Shown one piece after another: positions 30,951-40,373 of a stretch of 64,000 nucleotides of DNA (positions are counted from its first letter, which is position 1; the number at the start of each line of letters is the position of its first letter). The notes beneath the pieces were generated by a model. The model was not told where the DNA came from and ran no database searches. It worked only from the letters and a program-made list of their open reading frames with translations. Source of the stretch: Enterobacter sp. RHBSTW-00994 (GTDB lineage: Bacteria > Pseudomonadota > Gammaproteobacteria > Enterobacterales > Enterobacteriaceae); contig NZ_CP056199.1 in the NCBI RefSeq assembly GCF_013782625.1, positions 1,630,588 through 1,694,587 of the forward strand, given 5' to 3'. The position numbers and the translations under genes are program-made.

Positions 30951-31613
30951 TTAGGACGAAGGTTGTTGTTTCGCCCATTGCAGAAACCGGGCACGTGTAT
31001 CGGGGTCAGCCTGCTGGAACCAGAATTTAAGGCGTTGTTCGGTGAGTGTCTGAGATTGCGGTGGAATAACATCCAGTTCCGATACACCGGAGAGCAGCGT
31101 GCTGTCATCAGCCATCATTGTGGCAAACTGCGGTAGCGAAGCACGTTTCCCTGCTTTGTTGTAGATCTCAGTATCGGCTTCGTAATCAGGACCTTTTGGC
31201 GTTTTCGTCAATGCCAAAATATCCAGTTTTACCGGTATAGGCATCGCGTCACCATCAAGCAGTTCAAGGCGAGGGGCTGATTCGAAAGCCTGTGACTCTT
31301 TTTCTGTTTCCAGACGGGGCAGACTAAAATTAACCTGGCTGATGCGCTGAGTGTTAAAGCTGGCGATAAGCGGCGGAGAGATGTACATCCGCTGCTCGTG
31401 GTTTGCGAGGCGGATTGTTTTTTCGATCCGAAACACAAGCTGGTGCGGGCCATTATCGAGTTCAATACTGTCTGCACCACGGAGTAGCGAGCTGGATACT
31501 TTTTTACCGTCCAGCACCAACAGGTCAATATCGGTAGAGAGCCGAAGCGTGGTCGCAAATACGCAGACTGGCATCACTAAAGCAATTACAGCAGAGGCAA
31601 TGCCGGTTCTCAT
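30951..31613 (-). CDS. yccT: Secreted DUF2057 protein YccT (curli inhibitor CsgI in E. coli)
   Basis: YccT is a 220-residue periplasmic protein of the UPF0319 family. The start at 31613 gives [20 protein letters not shown], a Sec signal with cleavage after VFA; the upstream in-frame start adds 11 non-conserved residues. In E. coli the protein has been reported to inhibit curli assembly and named CsgI. Whether that applies here is inferred. Confidence 0.9.
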   Translation of the reverse strand: MRTGIASAVIALVMPVCVFATTLRLSTDIDLLVLDGKKVSSSLLRGADSIELDNGPHQLVFRIEKTIRLANHEQRMYISPPLIASFNTQRISQVNFSLPRLETEKESQAFESAPRLELLDGDAMPIPVKLDILALTKTPKGPDYEADTEIYNKAGKRASLPQFATMMADDSTLLSGVSELDVIPPQSQTLTEQRLKFWFQQADPDTRARFLQWAKQQPSS

Positions 31614-31786
31614 AGGGTGCTCCTGTTGAAAATATCTTTTTCGCAATAATGTATCTAAATTTTTCGGTTATCACGTTTACTAACATATAGACATATTCCG
31701 CTATTTTGCCCTCATACATCTGTATGGGATGGATGGTTGCGATGTCCGGTTTGACGTACACTTTAGAAAAAGCCAGGAGGAAGACC

Positions 31787-32200
31787 ATGAAAGAGAACGA
31801 TATTGCGGACATTCTGACGTCGACTCGTACTATTGCGCTGGTGGGGGCGAGCGATAAACCCGATCGCCCAAGCTATCGGGTGATGAAATATCTCCTGGAT
31901 CAGGGATACCATGTCATTCCGGTGTCGCCAAAAGTCGCCGGGAAGACGTTGTTAGGCCAGCAAGGGTATGCCACGCTGGCCGACGTGCCTGAAAAAGTCG
32001 ATATGGTGGATGTCTTTCGCAACTCAGAGGCGGCATGGGGCGTAGCACAAGACGCTATCGCCATTGGCGCGAAAACGCTATGGATGCAGTTAGGCGTGAT
32101 CAATGAACAAGCTGCGGTGCTGGCACGTGAGGCGGGGCTGAAGGTGGTGATGGATCGCTGTCCGGCGATTGAACTTCCCCGTCTGGGACTGGCGAAGTAA
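31787..32200 (+). CDS. yccU: CoA-binding protein YccU
   Basis: This 137-residue protein is a CoA-binding Rossmann domain (CoA_binding_2), with the nucleotide loop in [16 protein letters not shown]. Its role is not established. Start at 31787 after AGGAGGAAG; a longer upstream frame has no conserved residues. Convergent with hspQ and sharing a bidirectional terminator. Confidence 0.93.
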   Translation: MKENDIADILTSTRTIALVGASDKPDRPSYRVMKYLLDQGYHVIPVSPKVAGKTLLGQQGYATLADVPEKVDMVDVFRNSEAAWGVAQDAIAIGAKTLWMQLGVINEQAAVLAREAGLKVVMDRCPAIELPRLGLAK

Positions 32201-32203
32201 CAA

Positions 32204-32231
32204 AAAAAGCCCGGCGGATACCGGGCTTTTT
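32204..32231. terminator. Bidirectional terminator between yccU and hspQ
   Basis: AAAAAGCCCGG and CCGGGCTTTTT pair around CGGATA, giving T-runs in both directions. Confidence 0.9.
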
Positions 32232-32238
32232 AACATTA

Positions 32239-32616
<378 letters not shown>

Positions 32617-32617
<1 letters not shown>

Positions 32618-33807
32618 TACATGACGCGACAGGCAAACCCTTTCAGATACAGCCCTTCCGGGTAGGTAGCGATCACCGGGTGATCGGCTGCCTGACGGAA
32701 CTGCTCTATAAATTGTATATCACGGCCAGCATCTATTGCGGCGTCAGCGATGATTTTCTGAAATAAATCTGTGGTCATCAGGCCAGAGCAGGAGAAGGTC
32801 AGCAGTACACCGCCTGGATTCAACAGCTGGATAGCCAGCATATTGATATCTTTGTAACCGCGGCATGCCCCCATCAGTTGGCTTTTGTTTTCGACAAACT
32901 TCGGTGGATCCATCACGATCACGTCGAACTTTTCACCTTGATCGCGGTATTTGCGCAGTAGCTTAAAGACATCGTCTCGGACGAACTCGGCTTTGCTCAG
33001 ATCCAGCTTGTTCAGCTCGACGTTTTGTTTGGCCACATCGAGTGCCTCCTGGGAGGTATCGACGCTCACGACCTGGCTGCAGCCCCCCATCAGTGCGGAA
33101 ACCGCAAACCCGCCGGTATAGGAGAAGCAGTTGAGGACGCGCTTGTTTGCAACGTACTGACGTGTTGCGAGACGGCTGTCACGTTGATCGAGGTAATAAC
33201 CGGTTTTGTGACCGCCCTGAATATCCACCAGCAGTTTCATGCCATGTTCTTCAATAGGCAGCAGGGCGGGTGGCAGTTCGCCTGTTACCGGGCCTTGTGT
33301 CAGCTCCATACCCTCTTTTTTACGAACCGCCACATCACTACGATCGTAAATCGCGCATTCCGGGTAGAGGGATTGCAGGGCGCTAATCAGCGCCGCACGC
33401 TGGTATTCCGCGCCCGCGCTCAGCAACTGAAGCACCAGGAAGTGACCGAAGCGATCGATTGTCACGCCTGGCAGCCCGTCCGACTCACCGGCAATCAGGC
33501 GGTAGCTGTCCAGTCCGTCACGCTTTGCCAGCCATTCACGCCACTGCTGGGCTTGCTGCAGGCGGCGGGTGAAGAAGGCAATATCAATCGTTTCGTCTTT
33601 ATCGAATGTCCAGACACGGGCGCGGATTTGGGATGCAGGCGAGTATGCGCCGCGCGCTAACCATTTTCCCTGGTGGTCAACGATATCGAGGGTTTCACCG
33701 AGGCTGGCTTTGCCTTCCATGCGGGCAACTGCGCCGGAAAAGACCCAGGGATGGCGGCGCAGTAATGACTTCTCGCGGCCTTTGGCTAACACTAAACGTA
33801 CACTCAT
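32617..33807 (-). CDS. rlmI: 23S rRNA (cytosine-1962-C5)-methyltransferase
   Basis: RlmI methylates C1962 of 23S rRNA. The 396-residue protein has an N-terminal PUA domain ([23 protein letters not shown]), a central linker and a C-terminal Rossmann methyltransferase with VMDPPKFVE and the catalytic cysteine in FSCSGLM. Same length as in E. coli. Divergent from yccX. Confidence 0.97.
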
Positions 33808-33902
33808 AATTTGCTATTCTGTCGATTCCAATGAAATGGCCGCCATTTTCCCGAGTTCAGTGAGGAAATGCAACGCGCCAGGCACGGATAAGGAAAATGA
33901 AG

Positions 33903-34184
33903 ATGTCAAAAGTCTGCACAATGGCCTGGGTTTACGGCATGGTTCAGGGCGTTGGGTTTCGCTACAGCACGCAGCGCGAGGCGATCCAGCTTGGTTTAAC
34001 GGGGTATGCGCGCAATATGGATGATGGAAGCGTGGAGGTGGTTGCCTGTGGTGATGCGGAACAGGTCAGCAAGCTTGTGGCATGGCTGAAAGCCGGTGGG
34101 CCACGCAGCGCACGGGTCGATAACGTTCTGACAGAACCCCATCAACCCGGCCGGGAATACGTTAATTTTGGTATTCGCTATTAA
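33903..34184 (+). CDS. yccX: Acylphosphatase
   Basis: This 93-residue enzyme hydrolyses acyl phosphates. The phosphate loop VQGVGFR (catalytic arginine) and the catalytic asparagine in [10 protein letters not shown] are present. Two ATGs two codons apart are possible; the second (33903) is better spaced from AAGGA and matches E. coli MSKVC. The 3' end overlaps tusE by four bases. Confidence 0.93.
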   Translation: MSKVCTMAWVYGMVQGVGFRYSTQREAIQLGLTGYARNMDDGSVEVVACGDAEQVSKLVAWLKAGGPRSARVDNVLTEPHQPGREYVNFGIRY

Positions 34185-34510
34185 ATGCATTTCACTGGTT
34201 TTGGCAGACCGGCGATTTTGGTCGCCTGTTTTGCCGGGCCTTTCGGGAACAGACGATACAGATAGCGGCTATTGCCTTTCTCTTCGCCAAATTTGTTCGC
34301 CATCGCCTTTACCAGCATGCGAATAGCAGGAGATGTATTAAATTCCAGATAGAATTCGCGCACGAATCGCACCACTTCCCAGTGTTCTGGCGACAGGACA
34401 ATCGCCTCTTTCTCTGCAATCACCTCTGCCAGCGCTTCGCTCCACTGGCTGCTTTCTTTCAGATAACCGTCGTTGTCGGTTTCGATCTCTCTACCTTCAA
34501 AGCTCAACAT
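34181..34510 (-). CDS. tusE: Sulfurtransferase TusE
   Basis: TusE accepts persulfide sulfur from TusBCD and passes it to MnmA for 2-thiolation of tRNA wobble uridine. The 109-residue protein has the DsrC fold, and the active cysteine is the penultimate residue (KPVKCI). A second in-frame ATG two codons upstream exists; 34510 fits the E. coli start. Confidence 0.95.
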   Translation of the reverse strand: MLSFEGREIETDNDGYLKESSQWSEALAEVIAEKEAIVLSPEHWEVVRFVREFYLEFNTSPAIRMLVKAMANKFGEEKGNSRYLYRLFPKGPAKQATKIAGLPKPVKCI

Positions 34511-34548
34511 AGTCATTCACACGTCAGTCAAAAACCGGTGCAGTGTAG

Positions 34549-34577
34549 CAAAAAACAAAGCCCCGCATAAGCGGGGC
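34549..34577 (-). terminator. Rho-independent terminator of yccA
   Basis: On the minus strand GCCCCGC-TTAT-GCGGGGC is followed by TTTGTTTTTTG, 20 bases after the yccA stop. Confidence 0.88.
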
Positions 34578-34597
34578 CTGTTTCAGCTCAGTATGAG

Positions 34598-35257
34598 TTA
34601 ATCGCGGCTGGCGAAGCCCAGGATGCTCAACAGGCTGACGAAGATGTTGTACAGTGACACATACAGGCTCACGGTTGCGCGGATGTAGTTGGTCTCGCCG
34701 CCGTGAATGATATTGCTGGTTTCATACAGGATTGCACCTGAGGAGATCAGGATGAACACAGCGCTAATCGCCAGGTGCAGGGCAGGCAGTTGCAGGAAGA
34801 TATTCGCAACCATGCCGACCAGCACAATCACAATACCGGCCATCAGCATACCGCCCAGGAAGGACATGTCTTTGCGCGTGGTCAGTACGTAGGCCGAGCA
34901 GCAGAAGAACACCAGCGCCGTTCCGCCCAGAGCCATGCCGATCACATCACCCATACCGGCAGACAAATACGCATTCAGAATGGGCCCCAGAATGTAGCCC
35001 AGGAAGCCGGTGAAGGCGAATGCAGACAAAATACCAACCGGTTTATCCGCCGTCTTATAGGTCAGGAACATCAAACCATACATACCGACGAGCGTCAGGA
35101 TCAGCCCCGGCGAAGGCAGCATCAGTACAGTACTGGCCGTCGCGGTGATGGCAGAAAACGCCAGCGTCAGGCTGAGCATGAAATAGGTGTTACGCAGCAC
35201 TTTGTGGGTGCTGAGCAGCGATGTGCGGTCGCGTGAAGAACTAATAATACGATCCAT
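34598..35257 (-). CDS. yccA: FtsH protease modulator YccA (BAX inhibitor-1 family)
   Basis: YccA is a 219-residue, seven-helix inner-membrane protein that binds and restrains FtsH, protecting SecY when translocons are jammed. The N-terminal cytosolic tail [15 protein letters not shown], which FtsH recognises, and the BI-1 helices match E. coli throughout. A CpxR-type box lies upstream, consistent with its known membership of the Cpx regulon. Confidence 0.96.
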   Translation of the reverse strand: MDRIISSSRDRTSLLSTHKVLRNTYFMLSLTLAFSAITATASTVLMLPSPGLILTLVGMYGLMFLTYKTADKPVGILSAFAFTGFLGYILGPILNAYLSAGMGDVIGMALGGTALVFFCCSAYVLTTRKDMSFLGGMLMAGIVIVLVGMVANIFLQLPALHLAISAVFILISSGAILYETSNIIHGGETNYIRATVSLYVSLYNIFVSLLSILGFASRD

Positions 35258-35326
35258 GAGTCACTCTCTTATGACAGATGTAATTAACGGCAAGAATAGA
35301 AAACAGCGCGTCAGTAACAAAGTGGT

Positions 35327-35341
35327 TTTACCCATCTTTAC
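35327..35341 (-). promoter_or_regulatory. CpxR box upstream of yccA
   Basis: The minus strand reads GTAAAGATGGGTAAA, an exact GTAAA-N5-GTAAA CpxR site, 70 bases before yccA. E. coli yccA is Cpx-controlled. Confidence 0.75.
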
Positions 35342-35527
35342 TCAACACCTTAGGCTAAGGGGTGGTTGTTTCTTCTACAGAAATACTTTTCCGCAGAATG
35401 AACAGCGGTTTAGCGAGTTTATTCAGATCAACATCTTATAGGTTACTGAAAAATATTGCGTTCTTTCACTTTGGACGCTAAGAGTAATTCCCGGATCGTC
35501 AAAAAAACAGACAATAAGGCGAAGGAA

Positions 35528-37156
35528 ATGAAACCACAAACACGCACTAACTTTACACTCTCTTTGTTAACCGCAGGCATCCTGTGCGCCAGCACAGCGA
35601 CGTGGGCGGCTAATGTGCCGGCAGGAACCCAACTGGCAGAGAAACAGGAACTGGTCAGGAATAATGGTAGCGAGCCCGCTTCACTCGACCCGCATAAAGT
35701 CGAAAGCGATGTCGAATTCAATATTATCAGCGATTTGTTCGAAGGGCTGGTGAGTGTATCCCCTACAGGTGAGATACAGCCTCGTCTGGCTGAAAAGTGG
35801 GAAAATAAAGACAATACGGTCTGGACATTCCACCTGCGTCCGGGCATTACCTGGAGTGACGGAACCGCCATTACCGCACAGGATGTGGTGTGGAGCTGGC
35901 AGCGTCTGGTTGACCCGAAAACCGCGTCTCCGTATGCCAGCTACCCGGGCAATATGCACATCACCAATGCGGCGGATATCGCACAAGGGAAAAAAGCCCC
36001 TGATTCGCTGGGCGTAAAAGCCATTGACGACACCACACTGGAAGTGACGCTCACCCAGCCAAATGCGGCATTCCTTGCGATGCTGGCGCACCCGTCACTG
36101 GTTCCCGTCGATAAAGTGTTGATTGGCCGCTATGGTGATAAATGGACCAAGCCGGAACACTTTGTGAGCAGCGGAGCTTACACATTATCGCAGTGGGTGG
36201 TCAACGAGCGGATAGTTGCCGAGCGTAACCCGCGCTACTGGGACAATGCGCACACCGTGATCAACAAAGTGACCTACCTGCCGATCACCTCTGAAGCATC
36301 CGATGTAAACCGTTATAAGGCCGGGGAAATTGACATCGTCTATACCGTGCCTATCAATCAGTTTGCGCAGTTGCAAAAAACCATGGGCAAAGAGCTGGAC
36401 GTTTCCCCGCAGCTTGCCACTTACTATTATGAATTCAACACCACGCGGCCTCCCTTCAACGACGTGCGTGTACGTAAAGCGCTGAACATGGCACTTGATA
36501 AAGACATCATTGCTGAAAAAGTGTTAGGGCAGGGGCAGCGTCCGGCGTGGCTTATCAGCCAGCCTGAGATTGGCGGCGTGACGCTGCACAATCCTGGTTA
36601 CGCCAGTTGGCCGATGGACAAACGCATTGCCGAAGCCAAAAAGCTGCTGAATGAAGCTGGTTTCAATGCGGGTCATCCTCTGAGCTTTAATCTGCTCTAC
36701 AACACCTCCGAATCGCATCAGCGTATTGCGATTGCCGCCAGCTCCATGTGGAAGAAAAATCTCGGCGTGGAGGCGAAGCTGCAAAACCAGGAGTGGAAAA
36801 CCATGCTGGATACGATGCATACCCATAACTTCGATGCAGTGCGTTACGCCTGGATTGCGGATTATGACGATGCGGCGACCTTCCTGAACAACTTCCGCAC
36901 CGGTGACAGCGAAAACACCAGCCAGTACAGCAACCCGGCCTATGATGAAGCGCTGGTTAACGCCGCAAAAGCGAAAACCACGCAAGAGCGCGGCGCGTTC
37001 TATCAGCAGGCGGAAGATCTACTGGGCCGTGATGTGCCGGCAATTCCGGTATATCACTATGTCCGCACGCATCTGGTGAAACCGTGGGTGGGGGGCTTTA
37101 CTCCGGATAAACTGGGGTATTACTACACCAAAGATATGTACATCAAAAAACACTAA
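35528..37156 (+). CDS. OppA/MppA-like peptide-binding protein (orphan)
   Basis: This is a 542-residue periplasmic binding protein of solute-binding family 5. The signal peptide begins MKPQTRTNFTLSLLTAGILC and ends near TWAA. The mature part has the hallmarks of oligopeptide receptors: EPASLDPHK, FEGLVSVSPTGEIQP, a central YYEFNTTRPPFNDVRVRKALN and the C-terminal YHYVRTHLVKPWVGGF. The ATG at 35528 follows AAGGCGAAGG. No permease or ATPase gene is adjacent, so it may deliver to the Opp permease encoded elsewhere, as MppA does. It is not in this position in E. coli K-12. The exact peptide ligand cannot be told. Confidence 0.88.
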   Translation: MKPQTRTNFTLSLLTAGILCASTATWAANVPAGTQLAEKQELVRNNGSEPASLDPHKVESDVEFNIISDLFEGLVSVSPTGEIQPRLAEKWENKDNTVWTFHLRPGITWSDGTAITAQDVVWSWQRLVDPKTASPYASYPGNMHITNAADIAQGKKAPDSLGVKAIDDTTLEVTLTQPNAAFLAMLAHPSLVPVDKVLIGRYGDKWTKPEHFVSSGAYTLSQWVVNERIVAERNPRYWDNAHTVINKVTYLPITSEASDVNRYKAGEIDIVYTVPINQFAQLQKTMGKELDVSPQLATYYYEFNTTRPPFNDVRVRKALNMALDKDIIAEKVLGQGQRPAWLISQPEIGGVTLHNPGYASWPMDKRIAEAKKLLNEAGFNAGHPLSFNLLYNTSESHQRIAIAASSMWKKNLGVEAKLQNQEWKTMLDTMHTHNFDAVRYAWIADYDDAATFLNNFRTGDSENTSQYSNPAYDEALVNAAKAKTTQERGAFYQQAEDLLGRDVPAIPVYHYVRTHLVKPWVGGFTPDKLGYYYTKDMYIKKH

Positions 37157-37260
37157 GGCTCAGTGGTACGATTTTATGCTGATAAAATGGCCAATGCGTT
37201 GTCTATTCAACCGATTAAACGCGCTTTGGCTATTTTTCAGGCGAACGATTGTGTTCATGC

Positions 37261-37289
37261 TTTACAGGACGCAATGAGGTGTTTATAGT
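37261..37289 (+). promoter_or_regulatory. Promoter of first tRNA-Ser
   Basis: TTTACA (37261-37266) and TATAGT (37284-37289) are separated by 17 bases and followed by a GC-rich discriminator (GCGCCTC), the pattern of stringently controlled stable-RNA promoters. Confidence 0.75.
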
Positions 37290-37301
37290 GCGCCTCACTT
37301 A

Positions 37302-37389
37302 GGAAGCGTGGCCGAGCGGTTGAAGGCACCGGTCTTGAAAACCGGCGACCCGAAAGGGTTCTAGAGTTCGAATCTCTACGCTTCCGCCA
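37302..37389 (+). tRNA. serT: tRNA-Ser (anticodon UGA), first copy
   Basis: This 88-base gene has a perfect acceptor stem (GGAAGCG/CGCTTCC), anticodon stem-loop with CTTGAAA (anticodon TGA), the long variable arm of serine tRNAs (CCCGAAAGGG), a T arm with TTCGAAT and an encoded CCA. It occupies the position of E. coli serT after yccA. Confidence 0.98.
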
Positions 37390-37395
37390 AATTCG

Positions 37396-37429
37396 AAAAC
37401 CCTGCGATAGCGATATCGCAGGGTTTTTT
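37396..37429 (+). terminator. Terminator of first tRNA-Ser
   Basis: AAAACCCTGCGATA pairs perfectly with TATCGCAGGGTTTT around GCGA, followed by T residues. Confidence 0.92.
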
Positions 37430-37480
37430 GCTTTTCTGCGGTGCGAAAACGCAGGAGATGAAAATTAGAAAAATTCCTGC

Positions 37481-37509
37481 TTTACAAGGCGCTAATAGAT
37501 GTTTATAGT
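37481..37509 (+). promoter_or_regulatory. Promoter of second tRNA-Ser
   Basis: TTTACA (37481-37486) and TATAGT (37504-37509) with a 17-base spacer and the same discriminator as the first copy. The spacer differs at several positions from copy one. Confidence 0.75.
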
Positions 37510-37521
37510 GCGCCTCACTTT

Positions 37522-37609
37522 GGAAGCGTGGCCGAGCGGTTGAAGGCACCGGTCTTGAAAACCGGCGACCCGAAAGGGTTCTAGAGTTCGAATCTCTACG
37601 CTTCCGCCA
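37522..37609 (+). tRNA. serT: tRNA-Ser (anticodon UGA), second copy
   Basis: The 88 bases are identical to the copy 220 bases upstream, including the encoded CCA. It has its own promoter and terminator, so the tandem is a duplication of a whole transcription unit rather than a polycistronic tRNA operon. Confidence 0.98.
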
Positions 37610-37615
37610 AATTTG

Positions 37616-37650
37616 AAAACCCTGTGATAGCAATATCACAGGGTTTTTTC
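37616..37650. terminator. Terminator of second tRNA-Ser
   Basis: AAAACCCTGTGATA pairs with TATCACAGGGTTTT around GCAA, followed by TTC. The stem can also work for the gene converging from the right, giving a T-run on the minus strand too. Confidence 0.9.
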
Positions 37651-37665
37651 ATTTCAGAATACGAT

Positions 37666-39099
37666 TTACGGAAACCGGTATCCCATCAAAGCGAAAAGCG
37701 TTTCGCCACCCTGAACACTGGCAGAGAGAAAGCCCTCATCAGTCAGTGCCAGCGGGCGTCGCGTTACCGAGTTTCCGACATTGCCGCCAATAATCTCGAT
37801 TTCATCAGCGCTCACGGAAACGACCAAATCCGTATGGCTGTTGTAATGACCCAGATGTTGATGATCGTAATCGACGACTTTATCGCTGTCCCTGTCCCAG
37901 CACACCAAATCCCCCACCTGGGGTTTGCGTTCGTTTAGCCTGAATCCCCAATACAGTGCGTTGGTATTCCCCTGGTTTCTGTCCCGGATAGATTTGCTGA
38001 TGTACGTCGCATGCGAGGCGGAATATGCGAAGCGGTTCTCCGCACCAGACTGGCGCATGATCCAGGAAATAAAGGCTGCCGACCAGGGCCATTCATGATC
38101 CCGGCCGTCCAGATCATCTCGTCCAATGTTCTCCCAGTACTGGCCGACCCGTTGCCACCAGCCATCTTCACCCTCTTTATGCCCAATCTGCAGGATAGAT
38201 CCTTTGCGGTTGTAACGTTGTCCACCAAAGAAGGTCCATTGCTCGATGGCACTGGACGCGACATTGGCTGCAAAGCCTGATGCAAGAGCAACCGCTGGGG
38301 AGCTGTTTGTGACGGGAGCGGCGCCGCCACTCCCCGCCGCGGGCGAGCCGATAAACGCGATGGTACTGGCGATAACCGGCTGGGTCGTATTACCCGTCGG
38401 GAGCGGTATGGTGGGCGACGGTTCGACAAGGACGCCATGCGCATTAATGGGGATCTGAGAGAGAGCCCAGTTCCCGCGCGCAATTTCGAATCGCAAGCAT
38501 TTGGTTCGGTAAACGGTAGGGTGGAGCTCAGGGTTGCTGTGTGTCGCTAGCCATGCGTCCCTGACATCAACATACTGGGTAATCCATTTACGTTCATTGC
38601 CGCCATTCGCTGGGGGAACTTCCGGAAAGCGGGAGCGCAGGAAGGGGAGAATACCATTGCTATGGATGAAGGAGTCGTAGATGACGAGCATGGAGAGCGC
38701 CTCCTGAAAACCGTACTTCTGCGCCCAGTTAAATGCGGGAGTGAAATATCGCGCATCAAAAAATGTATCCTGCACGGACTTCATGACGGGGTCTTTACTG
38801 CCAGCCTGCACCAGCAGAGAGATGAACTGGGCATGATCCACCAGGGGGGTTTGCCCAATCAGAGACACGAACGGGGCCAGTGCCGCGCTGAATAGCCCAT
38901 TCGCGTTGACATACTGGCTAATCAGTTCCTGAAGGTTTCCATATTCCGTTGTTTGCGAACGGCCATAGGTGATTTGTCGAATCCGGTGTGGGCCATCATG
39001 GAAGATGGCGATTGCCGCATAATCCCCTCCGGCAGAGCCTGTTTCGAACGCATTCAGAACGCGTTCACACAGGCTTTTTTGTACAGGCGTGAGTATCAT
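37666..39099 (-). CDS. GH46 chitosanase-like / DUF2272 double-domain protein
   Basis: The 477-residue product has two enzyme-like parts. Residues 1-200 resemble GH46 chitosanases of the lysozyme superfamily: an acidic residue in LNAFETGS, the ITYGRSQTTEYGNL segment, then the helical VYFDP-type and DVRDAW regions. A low-complexity Pro/Ala/Ser/Gly linker follows (about 220-290). The C-terminal 170 residues look like DUF2272 (PWSAAFISWIMR, HATYI, GDLVCWDRD, HTDLVV, GGNVGNSV), an NlpC/P60- or CHAP-like fold with a possible Cys/His pair. There is no signal peptide. I start at the ATG at 39099 because GGGGG precedes it; a start seven codons upstream lacks a ribosome site. Peptidoglycan or another amino-sugar polymer is the likely substrate, inferred only. 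The domain calls are from memory of the families. Confidence 0.75.
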   Translation of the reverse strand: MILTPVQKSLCERVLNAFETGSAGGDYAAIAIFHDGPHRIRQITYGRSQTTEYGNLQELISQYVNANGLFSAALAPFVSLIGQTPLVDHAQFISLLVQAGSKDPVMKSVQDTFFDARYFTPAFNWAQKYGFQEALSMLVIYDSFIHSNGILPFLRSRFPEVPPANGGNERKWITQYVDVRDAWLATHSNPELHPTVYRTKCLRFEIARGNWALSQIPINAHGVLVEPSPTIPLPTGNTTQPVIASTIAFIGSPAAGSGGAAPVTNSSPAVALASGFAANVASSAIEQWTFFGGQRYNRKGSILQIGHKEGEDGWWQRVGQYWENIGRDDLDGRDHEWPWSAAFISWIMRQSGAENRFAYSASHATYISKSIRDRNQGNTNALYWGFRLNERKPQVGDLVCWDRDSDKVVDYDHQHLGHYNSHTDLVVSVSADEIEIIGGNVGNSVTRRPLALTDEGFLSASVQGGETLFALMGYRFP

Positions 39100-39198
39100 A
39101 AAACCCCCTTTTCTGAGCATGAGTCGATAAGGCTATCTGCTGAGTTCGTGCCTGACGGCGCTCGCGGAAAAGAGTAAAAGCCCGATATACATCCGGCC

Positions 39199-40122
39199 TT
39201 ATGTGTTCTTTTTCCTGGATTTGCCGGGTTCAGGCGGTTTTGGCCCGGTGGAGCGTATCTGCATAACGCGCTGAAGAATGTCGAACCAGAACGGGCCGCC
39301 CAGCGAGACGGCGAAGATGGTGATAAGCAAACCAATGGCTTTTGTCAGGTATCCCCATCCGATGGGAAGGGTCTTCCATCCGAGCGAGAAACCAACAGAC
39401 TGCACAGCCGACATGGCCTGGTTGTAGTCAGTTCTGGCTTTTTCGGCCGGATCGACGGGCGGTGAGCCAGGGTCATTACTGACGCGATGGGGACTCTCTC
39501 GCGTGTATTGTTCCGTTATTACCAGCATCTGCTCCCGTGCTACCGGATTGGCTGCCAGCAATGTCGCCAGGTTGATTGTGTCAACGTTTGCACTGCTGAC
39601 CAGGAAGGCGGCAACAATCAGCGTTATGGTCTGCGTTCGGCGCTTGTACCAGCCGGAAGCACGATCCATTGCAGCATCGAATTGTGCTTCAACCGCTTTA
39701 CGAAATTTGTCGGTGTCGTTACCTGTCTGCATCACCAGCGTGTCAAGAACACCTTTTATGCGATTATCCTCGACGGAGCCCGGCAGGGCGTTTACCCCAG
39801 CGGAGAGTGTCGACATCGCACTCCGCCCAATGACGAGCGCCTGCACGACCTGTCCGACAATTGCCGACGGAATGTAAGAGGGGCGTCCTGCGTTCCCTTT
39901 GCTAAGCGACTGGATCAATGGATGGTCAAAAAATTGCGTGACAAATTGCGTATTTGGGGCCAGTTCTCCTGAAAATAACTCGTTAAGCGCAGCTTCCAGA
40001 TTTTTGCTACGAAAACCCGTTCCGGCAGAAATGGCCTCCACGATGGACGTGCAGGCTATTCCAAACATGAAATAGACGGTCATAAGCCCAATCAGTACAT
40101 CAAGCATCTCCAGTCCAAACAT
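39199..40122 (-). CDS. Uncharacterised membrane protein of the islet
   Basis: I do not recognise a named family for this 307-residue protein. It has an N-terminal hydrophobic helix (residues 8-28, LIGLMTVYFMFGIACTSIVE), a soluble helical part with SKGNAGRPSYIPSAIVGQVVQALV, a second hydrophobic segment near 163-185 (TLIVAAFLVSSANVDTINL) and a third near 265-285 (IGLLITIFAVSLGGPFWFDIL). A basic Pro/Lys tail follows. The ATG at 40122 follows AAGGGG. It lies 99 bases upstream of the GH46-like/DUF2272 gene on the same strand, so the two are probably co-transcribed. An accessory, release or immunity role is conceivable but unproven. Confidence 0.7.
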   Translation of the reverse strand: MFGLEMLDVLIGLMTVYFMFGIACTSIVEAISAGTGFRSKNLEAALNELFSGELAPNTQFVTQFFDHPLIQSLSKGNAGRPSYIPSAIVGQVVQALVIGRSAMSTLSAGVNALPGSVEDNRIKGVLDTLVMQTGNDTDKFRKAVEAQFDAAMDRASGWYKRRTQTITLIVAAFLVSSANVDTINLATLLAANPVAREQMLVITEQYTRESPHRVSNDPGSPPVDPAEKARTDYNQAMSAVQSVGFSLGWKTLPIGWGYLTKAIGLLITIFAVSLGGPFWFDILQRVMQIRSTGPKPPEPGKSRKKNT

Positions 40123-40373
40123 GTTGTTCCCCTTATTGTCCGCGAAACACGGCTGGTTGCTCCCGGAAACATTGCAGGTTGTAGACTGAGAATATGCACT
40201 GAGGGTGAGAGATGAGCGTTAAGAGGTTCGTCGTAATTTGAGGCGGGCAGTCAATCGTTAGTCGCAGTTTTTGGCCATAAAATGAGGCATACACTTTTAT
40301 CTGAGCAGCCCAGCGCCGGTGTGTTTTTCATAGACGCGTAAATGAATGAGCCCATTCGCCTCAGGAGACGATC

